NCBI GenBank assembly: GCA_050301235.1
Contig: JBNKZD010000144.1
Coordinates: 9,785-73,784 of the forward strand
Length of the DNA: 64,000 bases
From: JAFGIN01 sp050301235
GTDB taxonomy: Bacteria; Fibrobacterota; Chitinivibrionia; Chitinivibrionales; Chitinispirillaceae
Direction of reading: 5' to 3'
The notes below the pieces were generated by a model that saw only the letters and a program-made list of their open reading frames with translations, did not search any database and was not told the origin of the DNA. Below are positions 56,250 through 63,801 of the stretch, piece after piece; position 1 is the stretch's first letter; every line of letters starts with the position of its first letter. A program made the position numbers and the translations under genes.

Positions 56250-56975
56250 ATGCACCGGAATACACTATTTTATAGAATATTCGAAGTAATTGCAAAACAT
56301 GGTATCATCACTCTTCGATATACTCGAGCTGTGCAACTTGTTTTTAAAAGAATTCTATTACTACCAATGTTTCCATTTCAAAAACCTATTCTCACCAAAC
56401 AAAAAGCTGCTTTAGCTAAAGAATGCTCAGAACTCATTGAGCATATCTGCAGAAACAACAAACATCAAATGAGACCCCGTGAGTACAAGGCAATCGCAGA
56501 GCTGGCTATTGCGTGTGCGCCAGCAAATTTCCTTGTATTTGGTCTTGGACGAGACACTGCTTTATGGAAAATGGCTAATCCGGGTGGTCAGACAGTATTT
56601 CTTGAGAATGTTCAGGAATGGATTGATATCTCTCACGCCAATGATCCTTCAACACAAGTGTATAAAGTCGCATACACAACCAAGCGTACTGAGTGGAATG
56701 TAATCCAGGATGATTTACAAAAACTTACCATGCAATTGCCTGCTGAAGTTACTAATCAAAAATGGGATATAATTCTAGTTGATTCACCTGGTGGTGCTTT
56801 TGATTCAGATCCCGGACGTATGCAGAGTATCTACTCCGCTGCACAATTAAAGCCAAAACACATTTTCCTTCATGACTGCAATCGAACGGTTGAAAAATTC
56901 TACTTTCGAAAATTCATTTCCCCCACTCCCAGAAAAATCAGGAAATTGTGGTATACTCAGCTGGTAACCGATTGA
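56250..56975 (+). CDS. DUF579/GXMT-like (IRX15-type) methyltransferase-fold protein
   Basis: The 241-residue protein has FLVFGLGRDTALWKMANPGG, then TVFLENVQEWID, VYKVAYTTKRTEW and WDIILVDSPGGAFDSDPGR. A near-terminal FLHDCNRTVEKFY is also present. These match the arrangement of plant glucuronoxylan 4-O-methyltransferases (DUF579/IRX15 family), a SAM-dependent fold; bacterial members are less familiar. It may methylate a uronic acid or polysaccharide. The gene stands alone with no glycosyltransferases nearby. The start lacks a clear ribosome site, so an internal Met near residue 40 (MFPFQKP) is possible. Confidence 0.6.
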   Translation: MHRNTLFYRIFEVIAKHGIITLRYTRAVQLVFKRILLLPMFPFQKPILTKQKAALAKECSELIEHICRNNKHQMRPREYKAIAELAIACAPANFLVFGLGRDTALWKMANPGGQTVFLENVQEWIDISHANDPSTQVYKVAYTTKRTEWNVIQDDLQKLTMQLPAEVTNQKWDIILVDSPGGAFDSDPGRMQSIYSAAQLKPKHIFLHDCNRTVEKFYFRKFISPTPRKIRKLWYTQLVTD

Positions 56976-57092
56976 TTTTGTCGTTTCATTTCTTCAAATA
57001 ATTACCATCTTGTCATAGCCTGTCAGGTGAACCTGTATATATTTTTCGAGAACAATATAGTTTTAACTTTTTGTTTTTGAATGAGGTATAGT

Positions 57093-57968
57093 ATGTGCAA
57101 AAGATCAGTGATTTTCGCGGTCTCTGTTGTATTGGTGATGTTTTTAAACACGGGTGTAAATGCCGGCTCATGTGAAACCTATGAGATGAAAATCGGGACT
57201 ATTCCGGTAATAAGTATCATGGACACCTTTTTTGAGATGAATAGTTCATTGATAAAAAATGGAAATCCCGACACACTATCAAAATATATGCTAAATGGAA
57301 AGTCGTTGAGTTCAGTTAACACTTTTATTGTCGAAACTAAAAAGCATTCCGTTCTCATTGATGCTGGAATGGGTGCGCATCTTCCTGGTAATCTGGAGAG
57401 TATAGGCAAGTCTCCGAAAAATATTGATCTGGTACTTCTCACCCATGGACATGGTGATCATGTTTCAGGACTTATTAAAGATGGGAAACCCGTTTTTCCA
57501 AACGCAAAAGTGCTGTTTTCAGAAAAGGAAAAACCACTCTATGAAGATAAAGCTATTGAGTCCACACCTGATCAGTACAAACCGTTCATTAAAGCTGCAA
57601 ATGAGGTATTAAAGGTATATGGAAAAAATGTCGGAGTGTTTTCATTTGGAGACACTATTACTGATGGGATTATTGCAGTTGATCTGAGTGGGCATACTGC
57701 AGGTCATTGCGGATTTCTGATATCATCCAATGGACAGAAACTTTTAATTGCAGGTGATTTTCTTCATATAGCACCAATTCAGTTTCCGCACCCTGAATAT
57801 TCTTTGGTTTACGATGCAGATATTGATGCGGCTGCTGCAAAAAGAAAAGCTGTTCTTGAAAGATGTGTGAAAGAGAAGATGCCTGTTGCAGGAATGCACA
57901 TACAGTTTCCGGGAATAGGTAATGTAGAAGCCGGGACTGTTGGGTTTGTGTTTAAACCAATAAGGTAA
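57093..57968 (+). CDS. Exported metallo-beta-lactamase-fold hydrolase
   Basis: The start at 57093 follows GAGG by 6 bases; an ATG four codons upstream overlaps the ribosome site. A signal peptide (MCKRSVIFAVSVVLVMFLNTGVNAG) precedes a complete MBL fold. It has THGHGDHVSGL (HxHxDH), SGHTAGHCGFL, AGDFLH and GMHIQFPG near the end. It most resembles periplasmic quorum-quenching lactonase-like or general MBL hydrolases. Substrate unknown. It is convergent with rtcR. Confidence 0.85.
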   Translation: MCKRSVIFAVSVVLVMFLNTGVNAGSCETYEMKIGTIPVISIMDTFFEMNSSLIKNGNPDTLSKYMLNGKSLSSVNTFIVETKKHSVLIDAGMGAHLPGNLESIGKSPKNIDLVLLTHGHGDHVSGLIKDGKPVFPNAKVLFSEKEKPLYEDKAIESTPDQYKPFIKAANEVLKVYGKNVGVFSFGDTITDGIIAVDLSGHTAGHCGFLISSNGQKLLIAGDFLHIAPIQFPHPEYSLVYDADIDAAAAKRKAVLERCVKEKMPVAGMHIQFPGIGNVEAGTVGFVFKPIR

Positions 57969-58013
57969 GTCCAATTTATTCTTTCAGAATTGATACCTGC
58001 TGTGTTTTGAGAT

Positions 58014-59624
58014 TTACTTTACATGTTTTACTTTATCCCAATTCAATTCAAAACGCAACAGGTATTTTCTCAACCGGTCGGCATCATTGACATTATTTTT
58101 TCTCTCTCTGCTTGATGAAAAAAGTATCCTCCCTGCTTCGGATAGCGTTCCACATTCTTTGCATACCGTAACTACATCGGCCAATTGTACACGATCGAAG
58201 CGGTCAAGATTGGTCAGGTACTCAGAGGGTAGTATGGTTTCAAGGACAGATTCAGTTGAATATGTATTTGATGGATACCACCTTTCTTTCAATCGAAGAA
58301 TTTCATTTTTAACATTATTTTCATCGATTCTGCCGATTTCTGCCAGTGTAGCCATACGACGAATTGCACCGTTGAGGTCTCTGAAATTTCCTGACCAGAG
58401 GGCAGTTGCAGAAAGTGCAAATGTCAAAAAGCACCGGCGAGCTTCCGTGTTAAAGGTTATATGCTGGCCGGTTCTGCTTGCAAACTGATCGAGTTCGAAA
58501 TCGATATTTGGCTCGATATCTTCAGGTCTGTTGCGCAGTGATGGAAGTGCGAATGTCCACAGATTAATACGCGCAAGCAGATCATCTCTGAATAGTCCCT
58601 TACGTACATCTTCATGGAGATTATGGTTTGTTCCTGCAATGAGTTGAAAGTCGCTTTCTGATTCGACATCTGAGCCGACAGGGAGAAATATTTTTTCTTC
58701 CAGTGCCTTGAGCAGCATTGCCTGTTCATCGAGATTAAGGTCACCAATTTCATCAAGAAACAGCATCCCATGATGAGCTTTTTTTAATAAACCAGCTCTT
58801 TCGGTTGCTGCGCCGGTAAATGCTCCTTTGACATGCCCAAAAAGAGCAGACATCGCCTGATCTCCTCGTAAGGTCGCACTGTTTACTTCAACAAAATCAC
58901 CTTTAATCAGCTGACGAACCTTTTTCAACTCGTAAATTCTTCGTGCAAGCTGGGATTTTCCTGCGCCAGTGGGACCAGTTAATAGTATTGGATCTGTTGA
59001 GCGGACCGCAACATTTTCAATATTATCTATCAGTGCATTGAAAGTTTTATTTCGGGTTTTGATTCCTTGCTTTAAATAATTGGTTGCATCAACCTGGTTT
59101 TGATGAAATCGTGATGCAAGTGCATCATAACGTGAAAGGTCAAGATCGATAATTTTATAAAATCCACTTCCATCATTCTGCTTACGCGGTGGTTCAGACT
59201 GAAGCAGTTTGCCAGGAAGCCAGTGAGATTCTGTAAGAAGAAATAAACAGATTTGAGCTACATGTGTACCTGTTGTAATATGGATATAGTACTCTTCTTT
59301 TTCCCTGTCAAAGTGATATGATCGGGAAAAATCATAAATGACGCTGTAAACCTGTGCAAAATCCCACCAGTCACTTGAAGTAACCTCGTGGAAAACGACA
59401 GTCGTTTCCGGTGAAACACTTCGAATGTCATCACGGGTAATCTCTGCAAGTTTTCGATGTTTTGGTTCGTGGAGCAATTCGATACGGTTAACGAGAAACT
59501 CTTCATGCTGGCAGAGTGAGATTGTCGGCCGCCATCGGGACCATCGTTTTTCAGATGAAAAACCTGCTGCATCGAGTGTTGAACCGAGAAATCCGATTAC
59601 GACATTTTTACGCTGTCTGGCCAT
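58014..59624 (-). CDS. rtcR: RtcR, sigma-54-dependent activator of RNA repair genes
   Basis: The 536-residue protein begins VVIGFLGSTLDAAGFSSEKRW, the RtcR N-terminal CARF-like sensor (about 1-185, including EEYYIHITTGTHVAQICLF). The AAA+ domain has Walker A TGPTGAGKSQ, the sigma-54-contacting loop GHVKGAFTGA and Walker B GMLFLDEIGD. The C-terminus holds a Fis-like HTH region. RtcR senses RNA-damage ligands and switches on the rtc operon with sigma-54. It is divergent from the Ro/RtcB genes, in front of which a perfect -24/-12 promoter lies, so the regulatory circuit is complete. Confidence 0.93.
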   Translation of the reverse strand: MARQRKNVVIGFLGSTLDAAGFSSEKRWSRWRPTISLCQHEEFLVNRIELLHEPKHRKLAEITRDDIRSVSPETTVVFHEVTSSDWWDFAQVYSVIYDFSRSYHFDREKEEYYIHITTGTHVAQICLFLLTESHWLPGKLLQSEPPRKQNDGSGFYKIIDLDLSRYDALASRFHQNQVDATNYLKQGIKTRNKTFNALIDNIENVAVRSTDPILLTGPTGAGKSQLARRIYELKKVRQLIKGDFVEVNSATLRGDQAMSALFGHVKGAFTGAATERAGLLKKAHHGMLFLDEIGDLNLDEQAMLLKALEEKIFLPVGSDVESESDFQLIAGTNHNLHEDVRKGLFRDDLLARINLWTFALPSLRNRPEDIEPNIDFELDQFASRTGQHITFNTEARRCFLTFALSATALWSGNFRDLNGAIRRMATLAEIGRIDENNVKNEILRLKERWYPSNTYSTESVLETILPSEYLTNLDRFDRVQLADVVTVCKECGTLSEAGRILFSSSRERKNNVNDADRLRKYLLRFELNWDKVKHVK

Positions 59625-59814
59625 TGTCGGTTCTCTTTCTTTGTATTCACTATTTTATCGTTATCATCCAAAGTTAGTAACCATAGAATATAATCTAAAT
59701 TGTTATATAATCGTATAAAAAATAAAAACGTTCTTGCAAGTCGTATTCTTATTAAAACGGAATATATTCATATAATTCAACAACTTACGCATTCACCTGG
59801 TATCTGTCACACAT

Positions 59815-59831
59815 TTGGCACTGTTTATGCA
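59815..59831 (+). promoter_or_regulatory. Sigma-54 (-24/-12) promoter of the RNA-repair operon
   Basis: TTGGCACTGTTTATGCA has GG at -24 and GC at -12 separated by exactly 10 bases, the strict sigma-54 spacing. It points toward the tRNA-like RNA, Ro and RtcB, with transcription expected to begin near 59842. RtcR binding sites should lie in 59630-59800; I could not define a clear dyad there. Confidence 0.88.
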
Positions 59832-59868
59832 ATATATGCAGACACAAGATAACGATCTTTGATAATCT

Positions 59869-60107
59869 GGTGTGAGAGCTGCAGGGTGATAGCTCAGAAT
59901 CGGACAGAGCAACGGAAAAACTGAAGCCGTGCTGTAAAAGGAACAACAGGCTTTTTCAAAGTATCGGACATGGTTTGCGGATGCACATCAAGCGGCCTTC
60001 AGTAATGAGGGCGGGTAATTTGCTGATGGAAGCGAGTTTTCCAAAGAGTTCGAGTACTGTTGTTGCGTGGGTTCAAATCCCACTCACCCTGCAGGTCTCA
60101 TGCACCA
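59869..60107 (+). ncRNA. tRNA-like RNA with large insert, normal arm order (Y RNA / tRNA mimic)
   Basis: A long closing stem CTGCAGGGTGA / TCACCCTGCAG (59879-59889 with 60085-60095) is extended by TGAGA/TCTCA and GGTG/CACC. Inside lie a D arm (GCTC-AGAATCGGACA-GAGC, 59892-59910, with the invariant A14, GG and A21) and a T arm (GTGGG-TTCAAAT-CCCAC, 60068-60084). About 155 nt replace the anticodon arm. They can fold by CTGAAG/CTTCAG, GGAAAA/TTTTCC and GCAAC/GTTGC. It is the first product of the sigma-54 promoter and is followed by T6, like a terminator. It resembles tRNA-mimicking Y RNAs encoded beside bacterial Ro. Confidence 0.8.
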
Positions 60108-60157
60108 TTTTTTCAAATACTTTTTGAACATTTACTTTTTTAATAGAGGAGGCTTAC

Positions 60158-61720
60158 ATGGCCAACAAAACGTTGTTTGCACAAAAAAACGGGAGTAAAC
60201 TCCCTGAAGCGAATGTGCGAAATGAAGCGTCAGGAACTGCATACGGATTCTCATCTGAACATGCTCTGGCACAACTTAGTGTGACAGGGTGTTTCAACGG
60301 TGTATTTTATGCTGAAGCTGAAGACATGCTTAAAAAAGTAATAACTTTAACAAATACTGTATCGCCCGATTTTATTGCACGAACAGCAGTTTACAGCAGA
60401 AAATATGGGTATATGAAAGATATGCCTGCATTACTTTGTTCAGTACTTGCTGCAAAAAATGTTGGTTTATTGGCAACCATTTTTAACACTGTTATTGACA
60501 ATGGCAAGATGTTGAGGAATTTTGTACAAATTGTTCGTTCCGGAACTACCGGAAGAAAATCACTGGGAACCGCACCAAGGAGATTAGTGCGTAACTGGAT
60601 CCAGCAGCGAACCGATGAAGATTTGTTCAAGGTATCTGTCGGAAACGATCCATCGCTTGCAGATATTATCAAAATGGTACATCCTGACCCGGTAGACAAA
60701 AGGCGTGAAGCACTTTTTGGATACTTGATCAGGCGTCCGTATGATAAAGCATTGTTACCACATGTTGTAACCGCTTTTGAAGATTACAAAGCCGGGAAAA
60801 CTGATACTATGCCAGATATTCCATTTCAATTTCTGACATCACTTGATTTGTCAGAAGCCGAGTGGAAAAGGATTGCGTTACATGCTCCGTGGCAGATGAC
60901 CAGAATGAACCTTAATACGTTTTTACGGCATGGAGTTTTTAACGAAAAAAGTTTGACTTCAGTAATTGCAGAACGATTGCGTAACAGGAATGAGATTCGA
61001 AAAGCGAAAGTGTTTCCGTATCAGTTGATGACTGCATACAGAATGTGCTCGAGAGAAATCCCAGTCAGCGTTCGGAATGCATTACAGGATGCACTTGAGA
61101 TTGCTGTGGAGAATGTACCTGAATTGAACGGCAAAGTGTATGTTTGTCTTGATGTATCGGGGTCAATGCATTCTACTGTTACTGGTTTTCGAAAAGGGGC
61201 TACATCAACTGTACAATGTATCGAAGTCGCGGCTCTGGTTGCAGCCGCGGTTTTGAGAAAAAACATTGATGCTGAAGTAATTCCGTTTTCTGATGATGTA
61301 ATTAAAACAACTCTGAATCCAAGAGACACGGTAATGACGAATGCAAAATTGTTATCATCACTGCCAAGTGGAGGAACTTGCTGCAGTGCACCGTTGAAAT
61401 GGTTGAATAAACGCAATGCTGCAGGAGAGATGATAATTATGTTATCTGATAACCAGTCCTGGATTGAAACTGTGGGTAATCCTCACAAGAAGCATACAGC
61501 AACGATGGAGGAGTGGTCTAAATTTAAAATGAGGAATAGAAATGCAAAAATGGTCTGCATTGATCTGCAGCCATACGCTCATTCTCAAGCTCAGGAACGG
61601 GAAGATATAATGAATATAGGTGGATTTTCAGATCAGGTGTTCGATATCATTGCACTGTTCAGCAAAGGAGAGTTATCTGGTGCACACTGGGTCAATAAAA
61701 TCAATTCTATAACGTTGTAA
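60158..61720 (+). CDS. rsr: Ro60-family TROVE-domain RNA-binding ring protein (Rsr)
   Basis: The 520-residue protein has an N-terminal HEAT-like TROVE ring (about 1-330) and a C-terminal vWA domain with the MIDAS start VYVCLDVSGSMHS and VIPFSDDVI, followed by SGGTCCSAPLKW. The ring binds misfolded RNA ends in its cavity and Y RNA on its outer surface, and can tether exonucleases. AGAGGAGG precedes the start by 6 bases. Y-RNA-like genes on both sides and rtcB downstream place it in a stress-induced RNA repair/quality control operon. Confidence 0.93.
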   Translation: MANKTLFAQKNGSKLPEANVRNEASGTAYGFSSEHALAQLSVTGCFNGVFYAEAEDMLKKVITLTNTVSPDFIARTAVYSRKYGYMKDMPALLCSVLAAKNVGLLATIFNTVIDNGKMLRNFVQIVRSGTTGRKSLGTAPRRLVRNWIQQRTDEDLFKVSVGNDPSLADIIKMVHPDPVDKRREALFGYLIRRPYDKALLPHVVTAFEDYKAGKTDTMPDIPFQFLTSLDLSEAEWKRIALHAPWQMTRMNLNTFLRHGVFNEKSLTSVIAERLRNRNEIRKAKVFPYQLMTAYRMCSREIPVSVRNALQDALEIAVENVPELNGKVYVCLDVSGSMHSTVTGFRKGATSTVQCIEVAALVAAAVLRKNIDAEVIPFSDDVIKTTLNPRDTVMTNAKLLSSLPSGGTCCSAPLKWLNKRNAAGEMIIMLSDNQSWIETVGNPHKKHTATMEEWSKFKMRNRNAKMVCIDLQPYAHSQAQEREDIMNIGGFSDQVFDIIALFSKGELSGAHWVNKINSITL

Positions 61721-61737
61721 TACTATGTTGAATTTAT

Positions 61738-61797
61738 GGGTGAATGCTGATAGAACTACATACCGAAACATTGCTGTTTTATCAAACCTTGTCGCCC
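61738..61797 (+). ncRNA. Minimal Y-RNA-like hairpin (Y1)
   Basis: Sixty bases fold as an outer stem GGGTGA / TCGCCC, an internal loop, and a Ro-binding-type stem GATAGAAC / GTTTTATC closed by a loop with no tRNA module. The motifs AATGC-N-TG-x-x-GAAC-TACAT on the 5' strand and GTTT-x-A-x-CAAA-CCTTGT on the 3' strand recur in Y2 and Y3. Between the copies the stem pairs change together in at least three positions. It starts 17 bases after the Ro stop codon. Confidence 0.65.
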
Positions 61798-61807
61798 TAA
61801 TTTAAAT

Positions 61808-61954
61808 CTGGTAAATGCCTGTGGAACTACATCGCTATTAACGACGTTGTCGCGGGTTCGAGTCCCGTCAGTTCCACTACGACCATTTGAATGATCGTAG
61901 TGGGACTGTAGCTCAGTTGGCAGAGCACGATGTTTCACAAATCCTTGTTACCGG
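61808..61954 (+). ncRNA. Y RNA with circularly permuted tRNA-like module (Y2)
   Basis: The outer stem is CTGGTAA / TTACCGG and the Ro-type stem TGTGGAAC / GTTTCACA, continued by ACATCG / CGATGT. The module then runs in permuted order. The T arm is CGGG-TTCGAGT-CCCG (61853-61867), then 3' acceptor strand CAGTTCCAC (61869-61877), then a hairpin loop. The 5' acceptor strand is GTGGGACTG (61900-61908), followed by TA and the D arm GCTC-AGTTGGCA-GAGC (61911-61926). The acceptor stem is 9 bp and extends to about 17 bp through the loop. ATTCTTTTTT follows, a likely terminator. All invariant D- and T-loop bases are present. Confidence 0.85.
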
Positions 61955-62000
61955 ATTCTTTTTTAACTTAAGTGAGATAATTGCAAAGTATTCCGTGATG

Positions 62001-62065
62001 TACCCTTCGAGAGCCTCAGGGTACGTTTTTGTTAAAATCCGCTCCCTGAGGCTCTCGAAGGGAGC
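62001..62065. repeat. 19-bp perfect inverted repeat element inside the Y RNA cluster
   Basis: CCCTTCGAGAGCCTCAGGG (62003-62021) pairs perfectly with 62044-62062 across a 22-base AT-rich loop. It sits between Y2 and Y3 and looks like a dispersed intergenic palindrome or miniature element, unrelated in sequence to the Y RNAs. Confidence 0.75.
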
Positions 62066-62102
62066 GTTAAAAAGAGTTTTGCAGTTACCTCAAGTATATT
62101 GA

Positions 62103-62226
62103 GGTTTAACAAATGCATGTGGAACTACATGTGTTGCAGGTTCAAATCCCGTCATTCAGAGTAATCTGAATGTAGCTCAACCAGGTAGAGCAATGAAATG
62201 TTTCACAAAAACCTTGTTGTTAAACC
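62103..62226 (+). ncRNA. Y RNA with circularly permuted tRNA-like module (Y3)
   Basis: The outer stem GGTTTAACAA / TTGTTAAACC is a perfect 10 bp, and the Ro-type stem TGTGGAAC / GTTTCACA is as in Y2. The permuted module is a T arm GCAGG-TTCAAAT-CCCGT (62136-62152, one A/C mismatch), 3' acceptor strand CATTCAGA, four-base loop GTAA, and 5' acceptor strand TCTGAATG (8 bp perfect). It continues with TA and the D arm GCTC-AACCAGGTA-GAGC (62175-62191). TTGC/GCAA forms a short anticodon-stem equivalent. It ends 38 bases before rtcB. Confidence 0.85.
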
Positions 62227-62264
62227 ACTTTATTTTAAGATGTAAAATATAGAAAGGTACTATA

Positions 62265-63770
62265 ATGAATTCTGAAAATGTAATCAAACCTGCAATTATC
62301 TCCACAGGAGTTGCCACAGGAATTCTTCCGGGCAGAAACAGTGAAAGTAAACCGATAGCGGTTATCGGAACCCAGGCCATCCGTGATGGAATTGAAGCAC
62401 AGTGTCTTGAACAGGCGCTCAATGCGCGATCTTCCCCGGGAGTTACCCAGTTAGTTGTAAATCCGGATGCTCATCAGGGATATGGAGCACCAATCGGCTG
62501 CGTTCTCGTTTCTCCGACACATATCTATCCGGGACCTGTCGGGGTTGATATCAAATGCTCGATGAGTCTTTTACAACTTGATCTCCCGGTTTCTGAGATC
62601 GCTGATAAACGGATCAGGCGGGATCTTATAAATGCTATTACCGAGCGAACACCGACAGGTGCGGGTCAGGGACAGCGGGATGTTAGAAAATCACGCAAAA
62701 TTTCATACGAGCACGCTGTTCAGGCCGTTATTGAAGGTGCATCAAAACAGGTCTGTGAAGCTTTACAGATTCCTGTTTCCTGGTCTCAACGATGTGAGGA
62801 TGCCTTTCACCGCGGACACGATGGATCGATTGATGCATTAACTTCACGTTTTGACAAAATCAGGAAGCTGAAAGTATTCAGCAACATGAAAGAAAAACTG
62901 ACACAGCTCGGGTCTTATGGCGGCGGAAACCATTTTGGTGAATGTGAAGCTGTATCAATTGAAAATGACGAAAAGAATATGGCTACTGCAGATGTTTTCG
63001 GACTGAAAAATGATTCTGTTGCATTTTTATCGCATTGTGGATCAAGAGGATTTGGAAATATTCTGGCCACAAACCAGTTTAAAGTGCTGTTCGATCATTT
63101 TCAAAAATGGAACATTCCATTGCCAGCTCAGGACCGGCATCTTGTGTATGCACCGCTTGGTTCAACTGAAGCTAACGACTATCTTGACGATATGGCGCTA
63201 GGGGCCAATTTTGCAACAGTTAATCATTTATTGATAAATGCTCTTGTTCTTGAAGCATTCCAGGAGGTTATTCCGGGAGTTACAGGAAATCTGGTGTATT
63301 TTATCAGTCATAATATTGCACGTAAGGAGATCTTTGAAGGTCGTGAATGCTGGGTGCATCGAAAGGGTGCAACAAGAGCGTTTCCAGCGGGTCATTTTGC
63401 TCTGAAAGGAACACCATTTGAAAAAACCGGTCATCCGATTCTTCTTCCAGGAAATCCGGTCAGTGGATCTGTTGTCATGACAGCCGAAAAAGGAGCTGAA
63501 TTAAGCTGCTACAGTGTAAATCACGGTGCAGGACGACAATTGGGACGTAAAGCCGCTTTTCGGGAGCTTAATCAGGGATTAGTTGATAAAGAGTTTAGAG
63601 ATGCTGATATATTAACTAATTGCCGGACGTATCCTAAAGATGAGGCTCCATCGGCATACAAGGATTTTGACGAAGTTGTACGAAGTGTTGAACTGGCAGG
63701 TCTTGCACGCACAGTTGCTCGTTTGAAAGCACGTTTTGTTATCAAGGACTCATCAGGAGCTGATGATTAG
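62265..63770 (+). CDS. rtcB: RNA-splicing ligase RtcB
   Basis: The 501-residue protein contains the RtcB landmarks: NPDAHQGYGAPIGC, GPVGVDIKCSM with the Cys metal ligand, GGGNHFGE, SHCGSRGFG and SVNHGAGRQLGR with the guanylated His. It joins 2',3'-cyclic phosphate (or 3'-phosphate) ends to 5'-OH ends using GTP and Mn2+. AGAAAGG precedes the start. No RtcA cyclase or archease gene is seen within the window. Co-induction with Ro by RtcR suggests repair of cleaved structured RNAs such as tRNA. Confidence 0.95.
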   Translation: MNSENVIKPAIISTGVATGILPGRNSESKPIAVIGTQAIRDGIEAQCLEQALNARSSPGVTQLVVNPDAHQGYGAPIGCVLVSPTHIYPGPVGVDIKCSMSLLQLDLPVSEIADKRIRRDLINAITERTPTGAGQGQRDVRKSRKISYEHAVQAVIEGASKQVCEALQIPVSWSQRCEDAFHRGHDGSIDALTSRFDKIRKLKVFSNMKEKLTQLGSYGGGNHFGECEAVSIENDEKNMATADVFGLKNDSVAFLSHCGSRGFGNILATNQFKVLFDHFQKWNIPLPAQDRHLVYAPLGSTEANDYLDDMALGANFATVNHLLINALVLEAFQEVIPGVTGNLVYFISHNIARKEIFEGRECWVHRKGATRAFPAGHFALKGTPFEKTGHPILLPGNPVSGSVVMTAEKGAELSCYSVNHGAGRQLGRKAAFRELNQGLVDKEFRDADILTNCRTYPKDEAPSAYKDFDEVVRSVELAGLARTVARLKARFVIKDSSGADD

Positions 63771-63801
63771 CAGGTTATTGCCTGGTTTTTGAATAAGAAA
63801 A

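Noticed and set aside
61808..62226. Ordinary tRNA genes or split tRNA fragments
   Set aside because: T arms and D arms are canonical, but no anticodon arm exists, the halves are in permuted order, and the ends pair in a shared Ro-type stem. Y RNAs with tRNA mimics explain them better.
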